DNA from: Diphasiastrum complanatum
Lineage: Eukaryota; Streptophyta; Lycopodiopsida; Lycopodiales; Lycopodiaceae
DNA: 64,000 nt
Assembly: GCA_029204225.1 (NCBI GenBank)
Contig: CM055104.1
Span: forward strand, 23,056,786-23,120,785
Direction of reading: 5' to 3'
Made by a program: the position numbers and the translations under genes. Positions within the stretch are counted from its first letter, which is position 1; every line of letters begins with the position of its first letter. Shown here in pieces: positions 22,357 through 34,423 of the stretch. The notes under the pieces were generated by a model that saw only the letters and a list, made by a program, of their open reading frames with translations, did not search any database and was not told where the DNA came from.

Positions 22357-23772
22357 ATGGCTTCAAGCAGCAGCATGCAGAGCAAGATCTGCACGGTTCT
22401 TGATTCTTTAGGATCTAACTTTCTAGCCTGGAAAGTTAAGACATCACTCATACTCAAGGGCAAAGGACTCTTCCCCTGGGTGGATGGTACAGAAGAAATG
22501 CCTACAACATTAGGCAAGGAGCTACACGAGTGGAGGGAGAAAAATGACAAGGCAGTAGCCTTGCTATCATCTTCCATCGAAGATAGTCTCACACTTGAAC
22601 TAGCTACATTCTCCAAAGCTAAGGAGATGTGGAATGCATTGCTCACCACATTTCAGATGAAATCAAGAAGTCAAATCATGATGTTGGAAGATCAGCTGAC
22701 GAATTTATAGTGGAATGGAAAAGACCTTACTTATTTCGTAAGAAATATGAAGGATCTATTCCTATCAGTACATAACTATGGAGCAGAGAATGCAGTGTTA
22801 GTTGGAAAGCAGCTCATATACCTGTTGAGAGCCTTACCCAGATCATTCCAGAAACCGAGAATCCTGCTCGCAAAAGATCCGACCATGAACTCTCAAAAAG
22901 GCGATTGTCGAGATTCGAGAGGAAGTCGAGGCCATAGAACACCTTGATCACAAGGATGGTTCTGACTAGGCCCTCTACGAAAAAAAGAAAAATCCAAGAA
23001 ACAATTTAAGTCTAAGAGGGAGCCGAATCAGAGGCAGGATCGTGACCAACAAGCAGAGGGGACCAACAAAAGCAACTAGAAGAGCAAAGGGAGGTCGAAG
23101 CAGCAAGATGCAGACAAGAAGACTTGCGTGAGATGTAGAAGAGACAGGCATATAGTACATACATGCTGGCTCAATCCCAAGATTGAGTGTATTCACTGTC
23201 ACAAGAAGGGTCATGCAGCCGTGGATTGTCGCCAGAATCTGAGGAACAAATCAGCACAGAACAGACAAGAGAATAACAACAGTTCATCCTATGTCGAGGA
23301 GCCCGAAAGCTCAAAGATGGGCAAAGAAAGAACGAACAGAAACTGTTCGACCGCCTACATCTGTGAAGACGTGTGTGCAGCATCAACATCTGACACACAT
23401 GAGGTGATTCTAGATTCAGGGGCCACCTCACACTTCGTGACATCAAGACGAATAATGTCTGATTTCAGAAGTGCAGATCCTTCAAGATTCTTAGTTCTTG
23501 GAGATGGGTCTAAGCATCAAGTGAACGGTATTGGTTCACTATGGCTTAACACCAATGGCAAAGACAGGCGGCTCGAAGACGTTCTGTTCGTACCTACACT
23601 GCAACAAGACTTGCTTTCTGTAGCAAGAATAGCAGATGTAGGGATGCATGTAACGTTTCTAGATGAAGCATGCAACGTGATTGACGACGCCAGTTCCAGT
23701 ACCTTGATCACTCAAGGCAGAAAGAAAGAAAACCTATATCATCTGAAGGTACGCTTACCATCATTTTGCTAA
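22357..23772 (+). pseudogene. copia family A gag, zinc knuckles and protease
   Basis: The start ATG at 22357 is followed by the gag domain (FLAWKVKTSLILKGKG, ALLSSSIEDSLTLEL, SRSQIMMLEDQLTNL), which hits a TAG stop at 22708-22710. After frame changes a basic region leads to two knuckles: TCVRCRRDRHIVHTCW and IECIHCHKKGHAAVDC (23128-23230). Next comes the aspartic protease signature VILDSGATSHFVTS at about residues 92-105 of the last frame. It ends in the GAG-pre-integrase start ENLYHLKVRLP at 23772. Integrase, RT and RNase H are absent before the right LTR. Confidence 0.85.
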
Positions 23773-24023
23773 TGAGATTGATGAGACTTTTGCATTCTAC
23801 ACTTTTGTGAGATTTCTAGTCAATAGAATTGTGATTTTTATGAATGATTGCTATCAAGAACCAAAGTACTTGTTTCAGGTGCAGGCCGTACAGTTAGTAG
23901 ACAATACTCCACACATGTGAGGCCGCTCTCACTAGTTTATGAAGTTTTGATCCATTGCTCTTGCTTAAATCTAATTGTAGTGAATCTAGATCAAGATGTA
24001 AAGTATAGAACTTGATAGATCCA

Positions 24024-24738
24024 TGATCATACAAGTACCCAGAAGTACAGATGTTTGATCTGATGGCATGACGTCAATAGATACACTCTAGGTTGTGGCT
24101 AATCTACCACTCTTGTAATTTTCTGATTAGTTGTAGATGCTTAATCACACTAATCTTAAAGTTACAAAGAGCAACTATATACTTATTGGATGATACTTGA
24201 CACATATATAGATGATTATGCAGAACATACAGACACATGAAATAGTCTGATGCTAGTAAGCAATCAAGACGAAATACAGACAAGAAGTGCGAGATGAGTT
24301 TTGTGATAAGGATCCAGAAAAATCCACAAGTCCGCTAGTAAGCGAGACATCCACTCATTAGAGAACTGTATTTCTCTCACGTCAACGCACTGTGTGGATC
24401 TACATGCAATGCTTGAAGAATCAGAGAAAAATCAATAGATGATCTTGTAGCCATTCCACACATGTCAATTTGTGATGTATGATTTTGAATGCAAATGTGT
24501 CTGCTGTTATTCGTGTGTCTGATTCTCCCATTTATTTCAATTCCGCACATTGGTTGAATGTTGCATTAAACTATAAACATAGATCAGCAGTGACTGACTA
24601 CATTCTGGAGGACTGTAGGAGTGATTCAGTTGGCAGTGTCCAGCGACCACATCTGAACTCCATCAGAAATGCATTTAGTCGTGGTTCCTTCGCTTTTGCG
24701 ACAGTTTTGCAACCATGAAAAGACTTCCTTTCTCATCA
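24024..24738 (+). repeat. family A LTR (right copy, 5'-truncated)
   Basis: This is collinear with 21516-22239 and ends TCTCATCA. The first 268 bp of the LTR, which encode the pol tail, are missing. No target duplication pairs with the left LTR, so the element is rearranged. Confidence 0.75.
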
Positions 24739-24802
24739 GTATGAATCTTTTGTTTGAATTATTTTGCTGCTAACTATAGCGCTTCCGATCCATGCATCTA
24801 GC

Positions 24803-25080
24803 TCACTCCCAGCTTCTGCTCATACCCACAGATTTCCGACACATGCTTGATCTTATCAATCTAATATCACTACTCCTTGTAAGTACAATGTCATTAACAT
24901 AGAGTAAAAAGAAAGTCATGTGGATTTTATCCATCTTGAAGTAAAATGAGTGATTATATTCATTCATCATTAACTTGATAGTAAGCACAAAAGTGTTAAT
25001 ACCAACTCTTTTGTGTCGGCTTGATCCCATACATGCTCTTCTTGAGATGAGAACACTGTTTTAGTAATTTTGGGACAATC
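24803..25080 (-). pseudogene. copia RT scrap with YVND motif
   Basis: The minus strand reads YGIKPTQKSWY (cf. the YGLKQ-W region of copia RT), then HMTFFLLYVNDIVLT, where the catalytic YVDD has become YVND. The same scrap recurs at 41660-41900 on the plus strand. In both places it follows a copy of the SWIM-linked domain. Confidence 0.65.
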
Positions 25081-25281
25081 CCAAGTTCCATTCATTTTTT
25101 TTTATGAGTTCTTATGTTCAAATTGAGTTCAATCACACAAATTTGACAGAGACCTATGCTCGAACTTAAGTTCGAGCACATGCTCCATTGCTTGAACTTA
25201 AGTTCGAACACACAACCATGTACTAGAAAGGATAGAGAGAAAGATTCTTTTCTTTTCAAAAAAGAGTTAGAACACAAATAG

Positions 25282-25631
25282 TTACCATCTTTGAATCAAG
25301 TGCATATCTTTTCTCTTTGCAAATGATTGGTCATTTCTTCTATTGATGGAGAGTCTTGGTGGCTTGTCATCTATAGTTAAGAATTTATTACCATGGACCT
25401 CCATGCATTCTAGCACATATCCACGTGTGTTTAGATAATCCGCCTCATCTTGACGAGGTATTGTCCAAAAGCTCATACTGCCAAGTGTGAGTGTGTGCAA
25501 TGTCATTAGGGTAAAACCACATATATCGAATTGCCTCCCAACATTGATTTGTTGTATTCGACAAAAGCTAGGACAATTATTTTCAATGCTCTTTCCAATG
25601 CACACAAATGACGACATTTTCTTTTAGCCAT
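25282..25631 (-). pseudogene. decayed copy of the SWIM-linked N-terminal domain
   Basis: The minus strand starts ATGGCTAAAAGAAAATG at 25631. It then carries a frame with SFWTIPRQDEADYLNTRGY and VLECMEVHGN, homologous to the 9475-10196 ORF (SFGTSLSQ, LNKGGYILECTED). A deletion and frame changes interrupt the WFCP/HTW part. No SWIM zinc finger follows; instead a copia RT scrap lies downstream. Confidence 0.6.
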
Positions 25632-26634
25632 CTACAACTGCTAACGCTTCTATGAAGCACTGGTGGTAATGATAACTATGAGCACTATGATAACCATTGC
25701 AACTAATGCCTTCTATTGTTTGCTGGAGTTCAAGTAAGGAGATGATATACTATTATGACGTGATAATACTTTAAACCTCTTGTGATGATTCACGCTTGAC
25801 TGATTCATTTATTGTTTTGGGAATGTGATGAGTATTATAAGAATGCTACACTTGCGTTATCCTAGTTCTTTTGGTTTGAATACATTAGTACATAAGGAGG
25901 ATCTCGTTTTAGCTGAGGAAGATGGGTAGCTCGCAGGAAATGTTGTCATCTCATATGCAGCTACAAAGCCATACTTTTACACCAATGCGATGTGTGGGAA
26001 TCTTTAAAAATGCACATACGACGCAACGTAGACGTCTAGACATGGTAAGAATGATTGGTTTTATGTATGTGATCGATACAAGCTTGCATTTCTTAGTCTT
26101 GTCATATGAGGGTTGAGTCGAACATGATATATGCGAGGCATGAAGTTATAAAACGTAAAATGACAACTGAAGATGGGCTATATTGTTGGTTTATGGGTCT
26201 GACTATGGTAGGCTTGTATTGCATGGATTTGTCCAAGCCGCAAGGTGCTTAGACTCCTAACCACCTTCCTAGGATGTCTTTGGGGCTAGCATGGCAGGAA
26301 TCTGCCCTAGTATCTAGCATTGATGCTAAAGTCATGACTCATTTTAAATGTGCATTTGAAATATTAGCTTCTTACATGAAAAATGATAAAAGTTTTTTTT
26401 TTTTTTTTAAATACATTCTCTTGTCGATTATGCTGATCAGTATGGCTTCTACCCTGATACGGTTCGTGAAAAGTGCATAGTGTATTGTAAGTATAAATTG
26501 CATGATAGGGAAGATTGGACATGTCACTTGAATTTGCAGTCTTGCTGATAAAGTAGAGACATGGATAACAACTAATCCTCATCTATGACACCTTTCTTCC
26601 TCATGTAACTAACTCGCATGGTTTTGTTTTGTGG
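25632..26634. other. spacer without a recognised gene
   Basis: Short frames (for example 25922-26116 +) show no known domain. A poly-T run lies at about 26392-26408. Confidence 0.4.
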
Positions 26635-26639
26635 GATGG

Positions 26640-27056
26640 AGTTATGGACTTGGCTCATTACATTCGCCACGTCCATTTACATTTACTTTACTTTATGCAT
26701 AGGCAAGCCTTGGGCCCTTTTTTTATGTATTATTGACACTTAGACTTTATGGTTGGCCTTGGGCCTTATTATTCATTATTTGGACATTTGGACATATAAC
26801 TGGAGAGTGGGGGCCTTCTTGCCAGGGTGCACTATTATCCCTCCCAGTTGGTGAGCCCTTACCACTGGAAGCTTCCTTTTTAGAGCTTCCTTTAGGCTAT
26901 AAGTAGGAAATCTGTGTCATTTGTTATTTAGCTATGATATTGATCTCTCTCCTCTTTAGTCTCTTTAAGCTCTCTTTCTTGCTTTCTAGACTAATTTCTG
27001 CTTATGTCTTGCTTTCATAGATCAGCCATAGCATAATTGTGATCTTGTTCGTAACT
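26640..27056 (+). repeat. left LTR of the non-autonomous element
   Basis: 417 bp, collinear with 28229-28633. It contains the direct motif CCTTGGGCC twice and GGCTATAAGTAGG, a likely TATA-containing promoter segment. Confidence 0.8.
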
Positions 27057-27070
27057 TGGTATCAGAGCAC
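27057..27070 (+). promoter_or_regulatory. primer-binding site (initiator tRNA-Met)
   Basis: TGGTATCAGAGCAC begins at the first base after the LTR. It is complementary to the 3' end of plant initiator methionine tRNA. Confidence 0.85.
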
Positions 27071-28228
27071 TTTTCTGATTGCTGAATTTCAGATTTGATT
27101 TTTTGATTGGGTGCTCATTTTCCTTGTTGATTTTTTTTTTTTTTGGGCAGATTATTTCCAATGCCCAAGTTCCAACCCTTCATCACCCATTTCCAGCTTG
27201 TTTGCAGGCTCTCCAGCGCCCAATTCCCTCATCTCTTTCGTCCGTTCCTCCTTCCATTTTCTATTTGTCTAGGTGATTTTCAGGTTCCCCGTCATTTCGA
27301 GTTGCTCCATATCGCTTGGTCTCCGATGCTGAGTTGCCACTTTGTTCTGGTGTCCCAAGACCATCAAGGTAGGTACCTTGAGAGAGTTCTTTCTCATCTC
27401 TTGGATAGTTTATGGGGATGTTGCTGCCATATACTTCAGTGTTGCTCATATGTGCTTTAATACTCATTCCCAGCTACACGTGGATATTGCTCCGATGCTT
27501 GCTACTGATGTTGCGGATCATGTTCCTCGTTCCAGTGCATTTCTTCTATTCCTCACTTGTGCACCTGGTGTGTACTTTGGGATTACACTTGCGGCCAGTT
27601 CCGATGGGTCATCCAATTCTTCATCCATTTTTGGTGTATCCTATGATGGATTGGTATGTCCATATGAGGTCTTTCTAGATGAGTTTTTCGGCTACAGTTT
27701 TTCAGTTGGGGCCTCTACTATTTCTAGATTTGTTGCTACTATTTTCATGCATCATGTCTTTTTAGATGATGCATTGATTTCTTGGACCTTCTGGAGCTTT
27801 TGGCATGTTGCTCTTCTCATGATATGGGCCTTGCAGGTACCGTGTGCCATTGCTGTTTCTCATTCATGGGCCTTATGAATACCTTGGGCTTTTGACCATG
27901 TCGGTGCATATTTCTCCATTTTAGCTATCCTTTGTCAAGATGATCTCTTTATGCTCCATGTCTCCTGGCATATCGGTTGCTTTTCCATGCTGTTACAGTG
28001 TGCCTGTCATCTTGCTTATGTTCCTACTCCTTGGTGCTAGTCTTCCGATGCTGCTATCTTTTCTTGGGGCACCTTGCACATATGGTTGATGGTTACGTGT
28101 ATGATGTGGCTATTCGCGATGGGTGTCCATCTCTTTTCCAGTTTCCTTATTGGCTTCCTGTTGCTGATGCGGTTCTACCTTCTCCGGCTTTTTGGATACC
28201 TTGGTATGATGTCCCTATCTTTTGGGCT

Positions 28229-28633
28229 GATTATGGACTCGGCTCATTACATTTGCCACATCCATTTACATTTACTTTACTTTATGTATAAGCAGGCCTT
28301 GGGCCTTTTTTTTTTTCTTTTCATTATTGACACTTAGACTTTTATGGTTGGCCTTGGGCCTTATTATTCATTATTTGGACATTTGGACATATTATAGGAG
28401 AGTGGGGGCCTTCTTGGAGGGCGCACTATTATCCCTTCCAGTTGGGCCCTTGCCACTGGAAGCTTCCTTTAGGCTATAAGTAGGAAATCTGTGTCATTTG
28501 TTATTCAACTATGATATTGATCTCTCTCCTCTTTAGTCTCTTTAAGCTCTCTTTCTTGCTTTCTAGACTCATTCCTGCTTATGTCCTGCTTTCACTGATC
28601 AGCCATAGCATAATTGTGGTCTTCTTTGTAACT
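28229..28633 (+). repeat. right LTR of the non-autonomous element
   Basis: 405 bp. It starts GATTATGGACT where the left LTR has AGTTATGGACT, and ends GTAACT next to the GATGG duplication. No strong polypurine tract is visible before it. Confidence 0.8.
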
Positions 28634-28740
28634 GATGGTGGCAGGTAACAGCTGGGTGTCTTAAAACTTGCTTTGCTTTATGGTACCCTATATTGTAAGA
28701 CTTTATACAACTTTATTTTTACATGTTGTGCTATGAATTG

Positions 28741-28777
28741 AAGGGTTCAAAGGGTTTGGTCTTGACTTGTCAAGAGG

Positions 28778-28779
<2 letters not shown>
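28741..28779 (+). repeat. dispersed 'right arm' repeat, inverted copy
   Basis: GGTTCAAAGGGTTTGGTCTT and GACTTGTCAAGAGGGAC form the reverse complement of the arm that follows the GA tracts at 15993, 39497 and 53546. Here it precedes a CT tract, so the relation between arm and tract is the same. Confidence 0.7.

Positions 28780-28868
<89 letters not shown>
28780..28868. repeat. (CT)n tract
   Basis: 89 bp of CT dinucleotides. Confidence 0.98.
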
Positions 28869-28870
<2 letters not shown>

Positions 28871-30020
28871 ATTGTACTAGTAGACAACTAAAGATGTTGT
28901 CTGACATGCATTCTCATTTGGGCACATTTTTACCATTAGATACAAAACATCAATTATGAGATACATTCACTTGTCCTTCAACCAATCTACAATCGGACAT
29001 TTCTTAGAAACATTGTTTTCATTTTCACTCAATGTATATGAGATTGAAGATATTGATGATCAACAATTTCACACCTTGCAAAGTAGGTATTTGAGCTACG
29101 ACGCAAATCCTAATGTCCAAAAGGTCCACATTATGTTATATTTTGTAGTTTTAATGGTTGGTGATATTTTCTGCTGGTCTCCAATGTTGTTTGCACAAAG
29201 GTATGTATTTGCTTCACATTTAATCTATAGTGCACTGATTTGTATATTTCTTCAAACTTCTTCAAAGTGAAAAGTACACTATATCTCACATGCCCCCACA
29301 CACACACTCTCCCCATGGACCTTTGACCAAAATGGATTACAACGTCATCAAATGTTACCTACTTGTAAACTAGTTGAATATGCCAAACGAGAATGCAATT
29401 TTATTTTGTTCTCTACATTAGGATAATTCCAACATATTGAGGACTGCTTTACAATAACTAATAAGAAGAAAGGACCTACCATCTATTGTCGTTATCACCA
29501 AGGGAACAATATATTTTTAGATCTGAAAAAGGTCCAAGTGATGAGGATCCGGCATTACCAAGTTAAAATAGATGGTAAGACAATTTCTTGTAGATTTCAT
29601 TTTTCACTTGTGTGCTTCTTTTCAATGAATATGTCTTTGTATGTTTTTGTTAACAGAGTTTGCTTTTGAAGATTGTAAAAGGTCACAAACTTGAACATGT
29701 CACAATCACGTTGATGAACCGAGCATTGCAATAGTTTTGCACAAGTGATTCGAATGAATTTAGTGTGCAATCCGAAAACCATATGGTGGATAACTACATT
29801 TGAAGTTCAATATTAGCTAAGGCAACATCATGTGATGAAAAATATGTGATTTTTCAAAAGGCCAAATCAACTTTTTTTTTTTTTTTATGAGATTCAACTT
29901 GTGGACTCTATTTCATATTCATTGTGAAAAAATCAAAATCGTTAATAAAATGCCTAAAAAAAATTGTCCCTATCGATTTTTTTATAGTTAACTGCATCTC
30001 CTGGAATTTTCTTCGGCCAA
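28869..30020. other. spacer without a recognised gene
   Basis: A plus-strand frame at 28956-29270 and an open patch near 29460-29580 have no known motif. Poly-T runs and AT-rich sequence fill the rest. Confidence 0.4.
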
Positions 30021-30129
30021 GGTTGCGTCTCAATGCCAAAATCATTCTAAGGCATGACCATCTACCATTTGACCAAGTCAAAAGGTAGATGGTCATGCCT
30101 TAGCGTGAATTTCATGCTGACACGCAACC
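30021..30129. repeat. foldback (hairpin-forming inverted repeat)
   Basis: Perfect 20-bp arms, CTAAGGCATGACCATCTACC at 30047-30066 and its reverse complement at 30084-30103, enclose a 17-bp loop that itself contains TTGAC-CAA-GTCAA. Weaker pairing extends outward to GGTTGCGT (30021) and ACGCAACC (30122-30129). Confidence 0.85.
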
Positions 30130-30262
30130 AAAAGAGCTTTGACCTAGTCAAAAGATAGAAGGTCGCACCTCAACGTGATTTTCACGCTAAGGCTCACACC
30201 AACTAAGTTTTGACCTGGTCAAAAGATAGAAGTTCACGCCTCAACGTGATTTGTGGTTTTGG
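30068..30262. repeat. tandem repeat, about 70-bp unit, 2.7 copies
   Basis: Units begin with TTTGACC and AGTCAAAAG or GGTCAAAAG at 30068, 30138 and 30209. They share GATAGAAGGTC, then CTCAACGTGATTTTCACGCT. The first unit overlaps the right arm of the foldback. Confidence 0.75.
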
Positions 30263-31516
30263 CCCATTCTTTTTGCGCTATCTCTCTAGGTCTTCATCCT
30301 GTGTTGATGATTTTGGGGCAAGTTTTCCATCTCCTTTAAAGCTTTGCCCTAGCAATCAATGTGTTGCCTTATGCTTCATTTTAGGAGGCGGTGGTGTGGG
30401 AGTGCCCTTGTCAAAACCCACCAATAAAGTCATCATGGGCCCCATGACATGCCCCTGGTGATTTCTCAGAGATTGAGACGGTGTTGTTTCTACCGAGGGT
30501 AGGCCTTGGCCTTCCAACACAATTACGTAATCGTCGAAGAGATACTATCAAAAAATGTGTCAAAAAAGTTGAGAATTTTCCAGATGCCTACAGTTCCCTT
30601 GTCCAGAAATGCCATCCTCTCTTCTTGTTGTTTATGTTGTTGTTCTTGATGAAACTCTTGCTGCTGCTGGTTCTGCCACTACTCCTCTGTTGTTTTTGGA
30701 GCTTCCATGTCCATTGTATCATGATCAACCCGTGCTCTTGCTACTTTACGATTGGCTTCTTGAGTATCTGCTATTCCTTGAACTGAGATTGCTCACCATT
30801 GAGCGAGGTGGGTCAGGGTCGTGAGCTAGGCTTCAACGACCATTCCTGCTCCTACCTCTGCTTCTCCATCTCTCCCTAGTCTTAGTTGCATCTAGGGCGT
30901 CCTGATGAAGCAATGTAGTTACTCTAGGGTCTCTGGCAGTGTGTTTTGTGCGTCCCATATCCTCTGACATTGGTCGCTCATAGCTAGCCAATTAAAAAAT
31001 AAAAGCAAAAAACTGAATGCACAAGATGCGAAAAAGAAACTCTGACACTCTACGGGTGAAGTGGGCAAATGGGGACCCACAAACATTTTTATAGTGCACC
31101 AATTTATTTAAAGTAAGTGCTTCTCCTTTTTTGAATAAAGTAAATTCATACATAGTCACAAAAATTGACCTTTCATCACATTTTATCACATGTATTTAAT
31201 AAATATTTGAACCAAGCCCATTAAAAACCACAAGATAATATAAAGCTAAAAATTTGCATAACATTAAATTGTAAATTGGAAATAGTACAACCCAAAAAGG
31301 GTCTCTGTGATTCTCGTTTGTATTAAAACATTGTGGATATCCAAAACCATTAAGAAGCCATAACATAAGCCGAATGCTTTGTAATGCCATTACATAATTG
31401 CATCATTCTTGTTACAATGCCTTAGTCCCAATCCAATGAGCACTTGTAAATAATGTATTTTAAATAAACTAGACTTTGGGCCATGAAATCAAAATAATGT
31501 TAAAAAGGCCAAAGTT
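30263..31516. other. spacer with small unsupported frames
   Basis: Plus-strand frames at 30481-30824 overlap in two phases, are leucine-rich and lack known domains. 30960-31516 is AT-rich and featureless. Confidence 0.35.
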
Positions 31517-31520
31517 TAAC

Positions 31521-32495
31521 ACTAGAGCTGTTTTCAGCACATTTTTGTGTGCGTGTGCACAAAAGTGCACATAAAATCCTTGGTCACTTGACGAGACATA
31601 ACATGCATTCAAATGATTGAAACTTCAATCTTTCAATTGTATGTGGAACTAGACTTGACTTTTCATCATGTTATTGGAAGACTTAAATTTGTTTTTTCTC
31701 AATTGATGAATTTGCCCTCAAAAAACTTCAATTTTCAGCACTTCACGCAGGTAACTTTAGGTGCACGTATATATCTTTATAGGAATCCAAATTTGAATTT
31801 TGTTTTATAGACATGTTTCTATGGTCATAAAGGATCTCTAAAAGTAGACAACCAAAGAAAGGGTGATAAAAAGCACCTCCAAAAGAGCTGAAACTTTTTA
31901 GCACCTTTCAATAATTTTCAGTACTTTTCAGCACTTGACATGGATAACTTTAGATGCACATAGGCTATATCTACATAACTTCAAATTGAAAAAAAAATTG
32001 AGAGACATGTTTCTATGGTCATATAATACTTTTTAAAGTAGACAAACCAAAAAAATATTGTTAAAATCATGGTATTATACACTCATATATGATATTTTCA
32101 GTTTTGGTGAATTTTATCAGCACTTAAAAGGATAACTTTGAATGCACGTATCTATCTCTATTGATCTCCAAATTCAAATTTTTTTTAAATGTTTCTATAA
32201 TCATATAGGATTTTTAAGAGTAGACAAACTAAAAATTGAATGTAAAATTCCCAACAATGTAGTCCCATATATGAACATATCGAAGTCTCATCAGTTTCCC
32301 CACATGTTTGACACATCCTATCTTACATATAAGTTGCTCTGATTAAAGGTCTAAAATTTTTTATTGATAAATATATATATGAAGAACACACATGTGAAAG
32401 GATTTGATGTGATTCATTATAGTTTATGAGAGATGATTTTTTGAATAAGTGCTTGAAATGCACACTTTTGTGTGCATTTTGTGACAACTCTAGTG
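31521..32495. mobile_element. TIR element starting CACTAGAG, flanked by TTAA
   Basis: The left end is TTAA then CACTAGAGCTG, followed by a segment rich in TGTGTGC/GTGCAC. The right end on the minus strand reads TTAA, CACTAGAGTTG, then AAATGCACACAAAAG. The 975-bp interior is non-coding and consists largely of a 190-bp tandem array. TTAA on both sides would fit piggyBac-type duplication, while CACTA ends would fit the CACTA superfamily. The tetranucleotide is palindromic, so it could also be part of the inverted repeat. Confidence 0.55.
31736..32260. repeat. tandem array, about 190-bp unit, 2.7 copies
   Basis: Units start with CAGCACTT at 31736 (CAGCACTTCACG), 31929 and 32118. Each has TAACTTTRRATGCAC, then CAAATT, then ATGTTTCTATRRTCATA, then AGTAGACAA. 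The copies are diverged. Confidence 0.8.
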
Positions 32496-32499
32496 TTAA

Positions 32500-33835
<1,336 letters not shown>

Positions 33836-34423
33836 ATGACTTGTGCATATGTTTTTCCTTCAAATAGCATTGAATGGCAAACGGTAAAGTCATTTACTGG
33901 GAAATTCCCCACCATACATGCAAAATACAGAGAATTCATTCATGGTGGGTTAACTTCTTCTGCTCTTATCAAAATGGGCATCTACTTTTATGATCACATG
34001 TATGAAATTCCAAAAAAGAACTTGGGCCATGGCAGATTAGTGTCACTTTCTGAGACTTCGATCAATTCTAAGGATTGGCCCTATGTTGACCAATTCACTA
34101 TCGAATTAGTTAACAGACAGCTTCTTAAAGAGATTATTGTATATATGAAGCCAACATTTGGCTCCAAACGAGTGTATACTAGCATCTTTGTGTTGATCAC
34201 TGTATTTGTTGGCATATTCAAGGCGATACCTTTAAGGAAAACAAAAGCAACAAAATCTTCATATCTGGATAACATATGTGCCTCATGGGACTTAACAAAA
34301 ATGGAGCACAAAGGTGATTTAATAAGGTGTAATTTATGTCATGACACATTGGCTATAAGGTATCACATTACACGTCAAACATGTTCCCTAAATTTGGTTG
34401 AAGAAAGTGCCTACACACACTAA
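33836..34423 (+). CDS. unrecognised 195-codon ORF
   Basis: An uninterrupted frame starts ATG 33836 (MTCAYVFPSNSIEW). One hydrophobic stretch, YTSIFVLITVFVGIF, lies at about residues 115-130, and a CNLC...H...C pattern near residues 162-180 (WDLTKMEHKGDLIRCNLC) could be part of a BED-like finger. The last 10 or so codons overlap the truncated end of the family J copia, so the natural 3' end is probably lost. It is unusually long for this AT-rich sequence. It may be an exon of a host gene or of a DNA transposon. I do not assign a function. Confidence 0.35.
   Translation: MTCAYVFPSNSIEWQTVKSFTGKFPTIHAKYREFIHGGLTSSALIKMGIYFYDHMYEIPKKNLGHGRLVSLSETSINSKDWPYVDQFTIELVNRQLLKEIIVYMKPTFGSKRVYTSIFVLITVFVGIFKAIPLRKTKATKSSYLDNICASWDLTKMEHKGDLIRCNLCHDTLAIRYHITRQTCSLNLVEESAYTH

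Larger units (their letters stand above)
26635..28638 (+). mobile_element. complete non-autonomous LTR retrotransposon with AGTTA...TAACT ends
   Basis: LTRs are 26640-27056 and 28229-28633. The target duplication GATGG occurs at 26635-26639 and 28634-28638. The left LTR starts AGTTATGGACT and ends GTAACT, a 5-bp inverted repeat in place of TG...CA. Directly after it, TGGTATCAGAGCAC (27057) is an initiator-tRNA-Met primer site. The internal 1.16 kb has open stretches (27342-27878) but no gag, protease, integrase or RT motif, so movement would depend on another element. Confidence 0.8.

Noticed and set aside
27342-27878. 178-codon frame inside the non-autonomous LTR element as a possible gag
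   Set aside because: No gag, knuckle or other retroelement motif is visible. It overlaps other open frames, so it is better treated as non-coding internal sequence.
30481-30824. Leucine-rich overlapping frames suggestive of a membrane protein
   Set aside because: Two phases overlap, there is no conserved motif, and the low-complexity CTG/TTG content explains the leucines.
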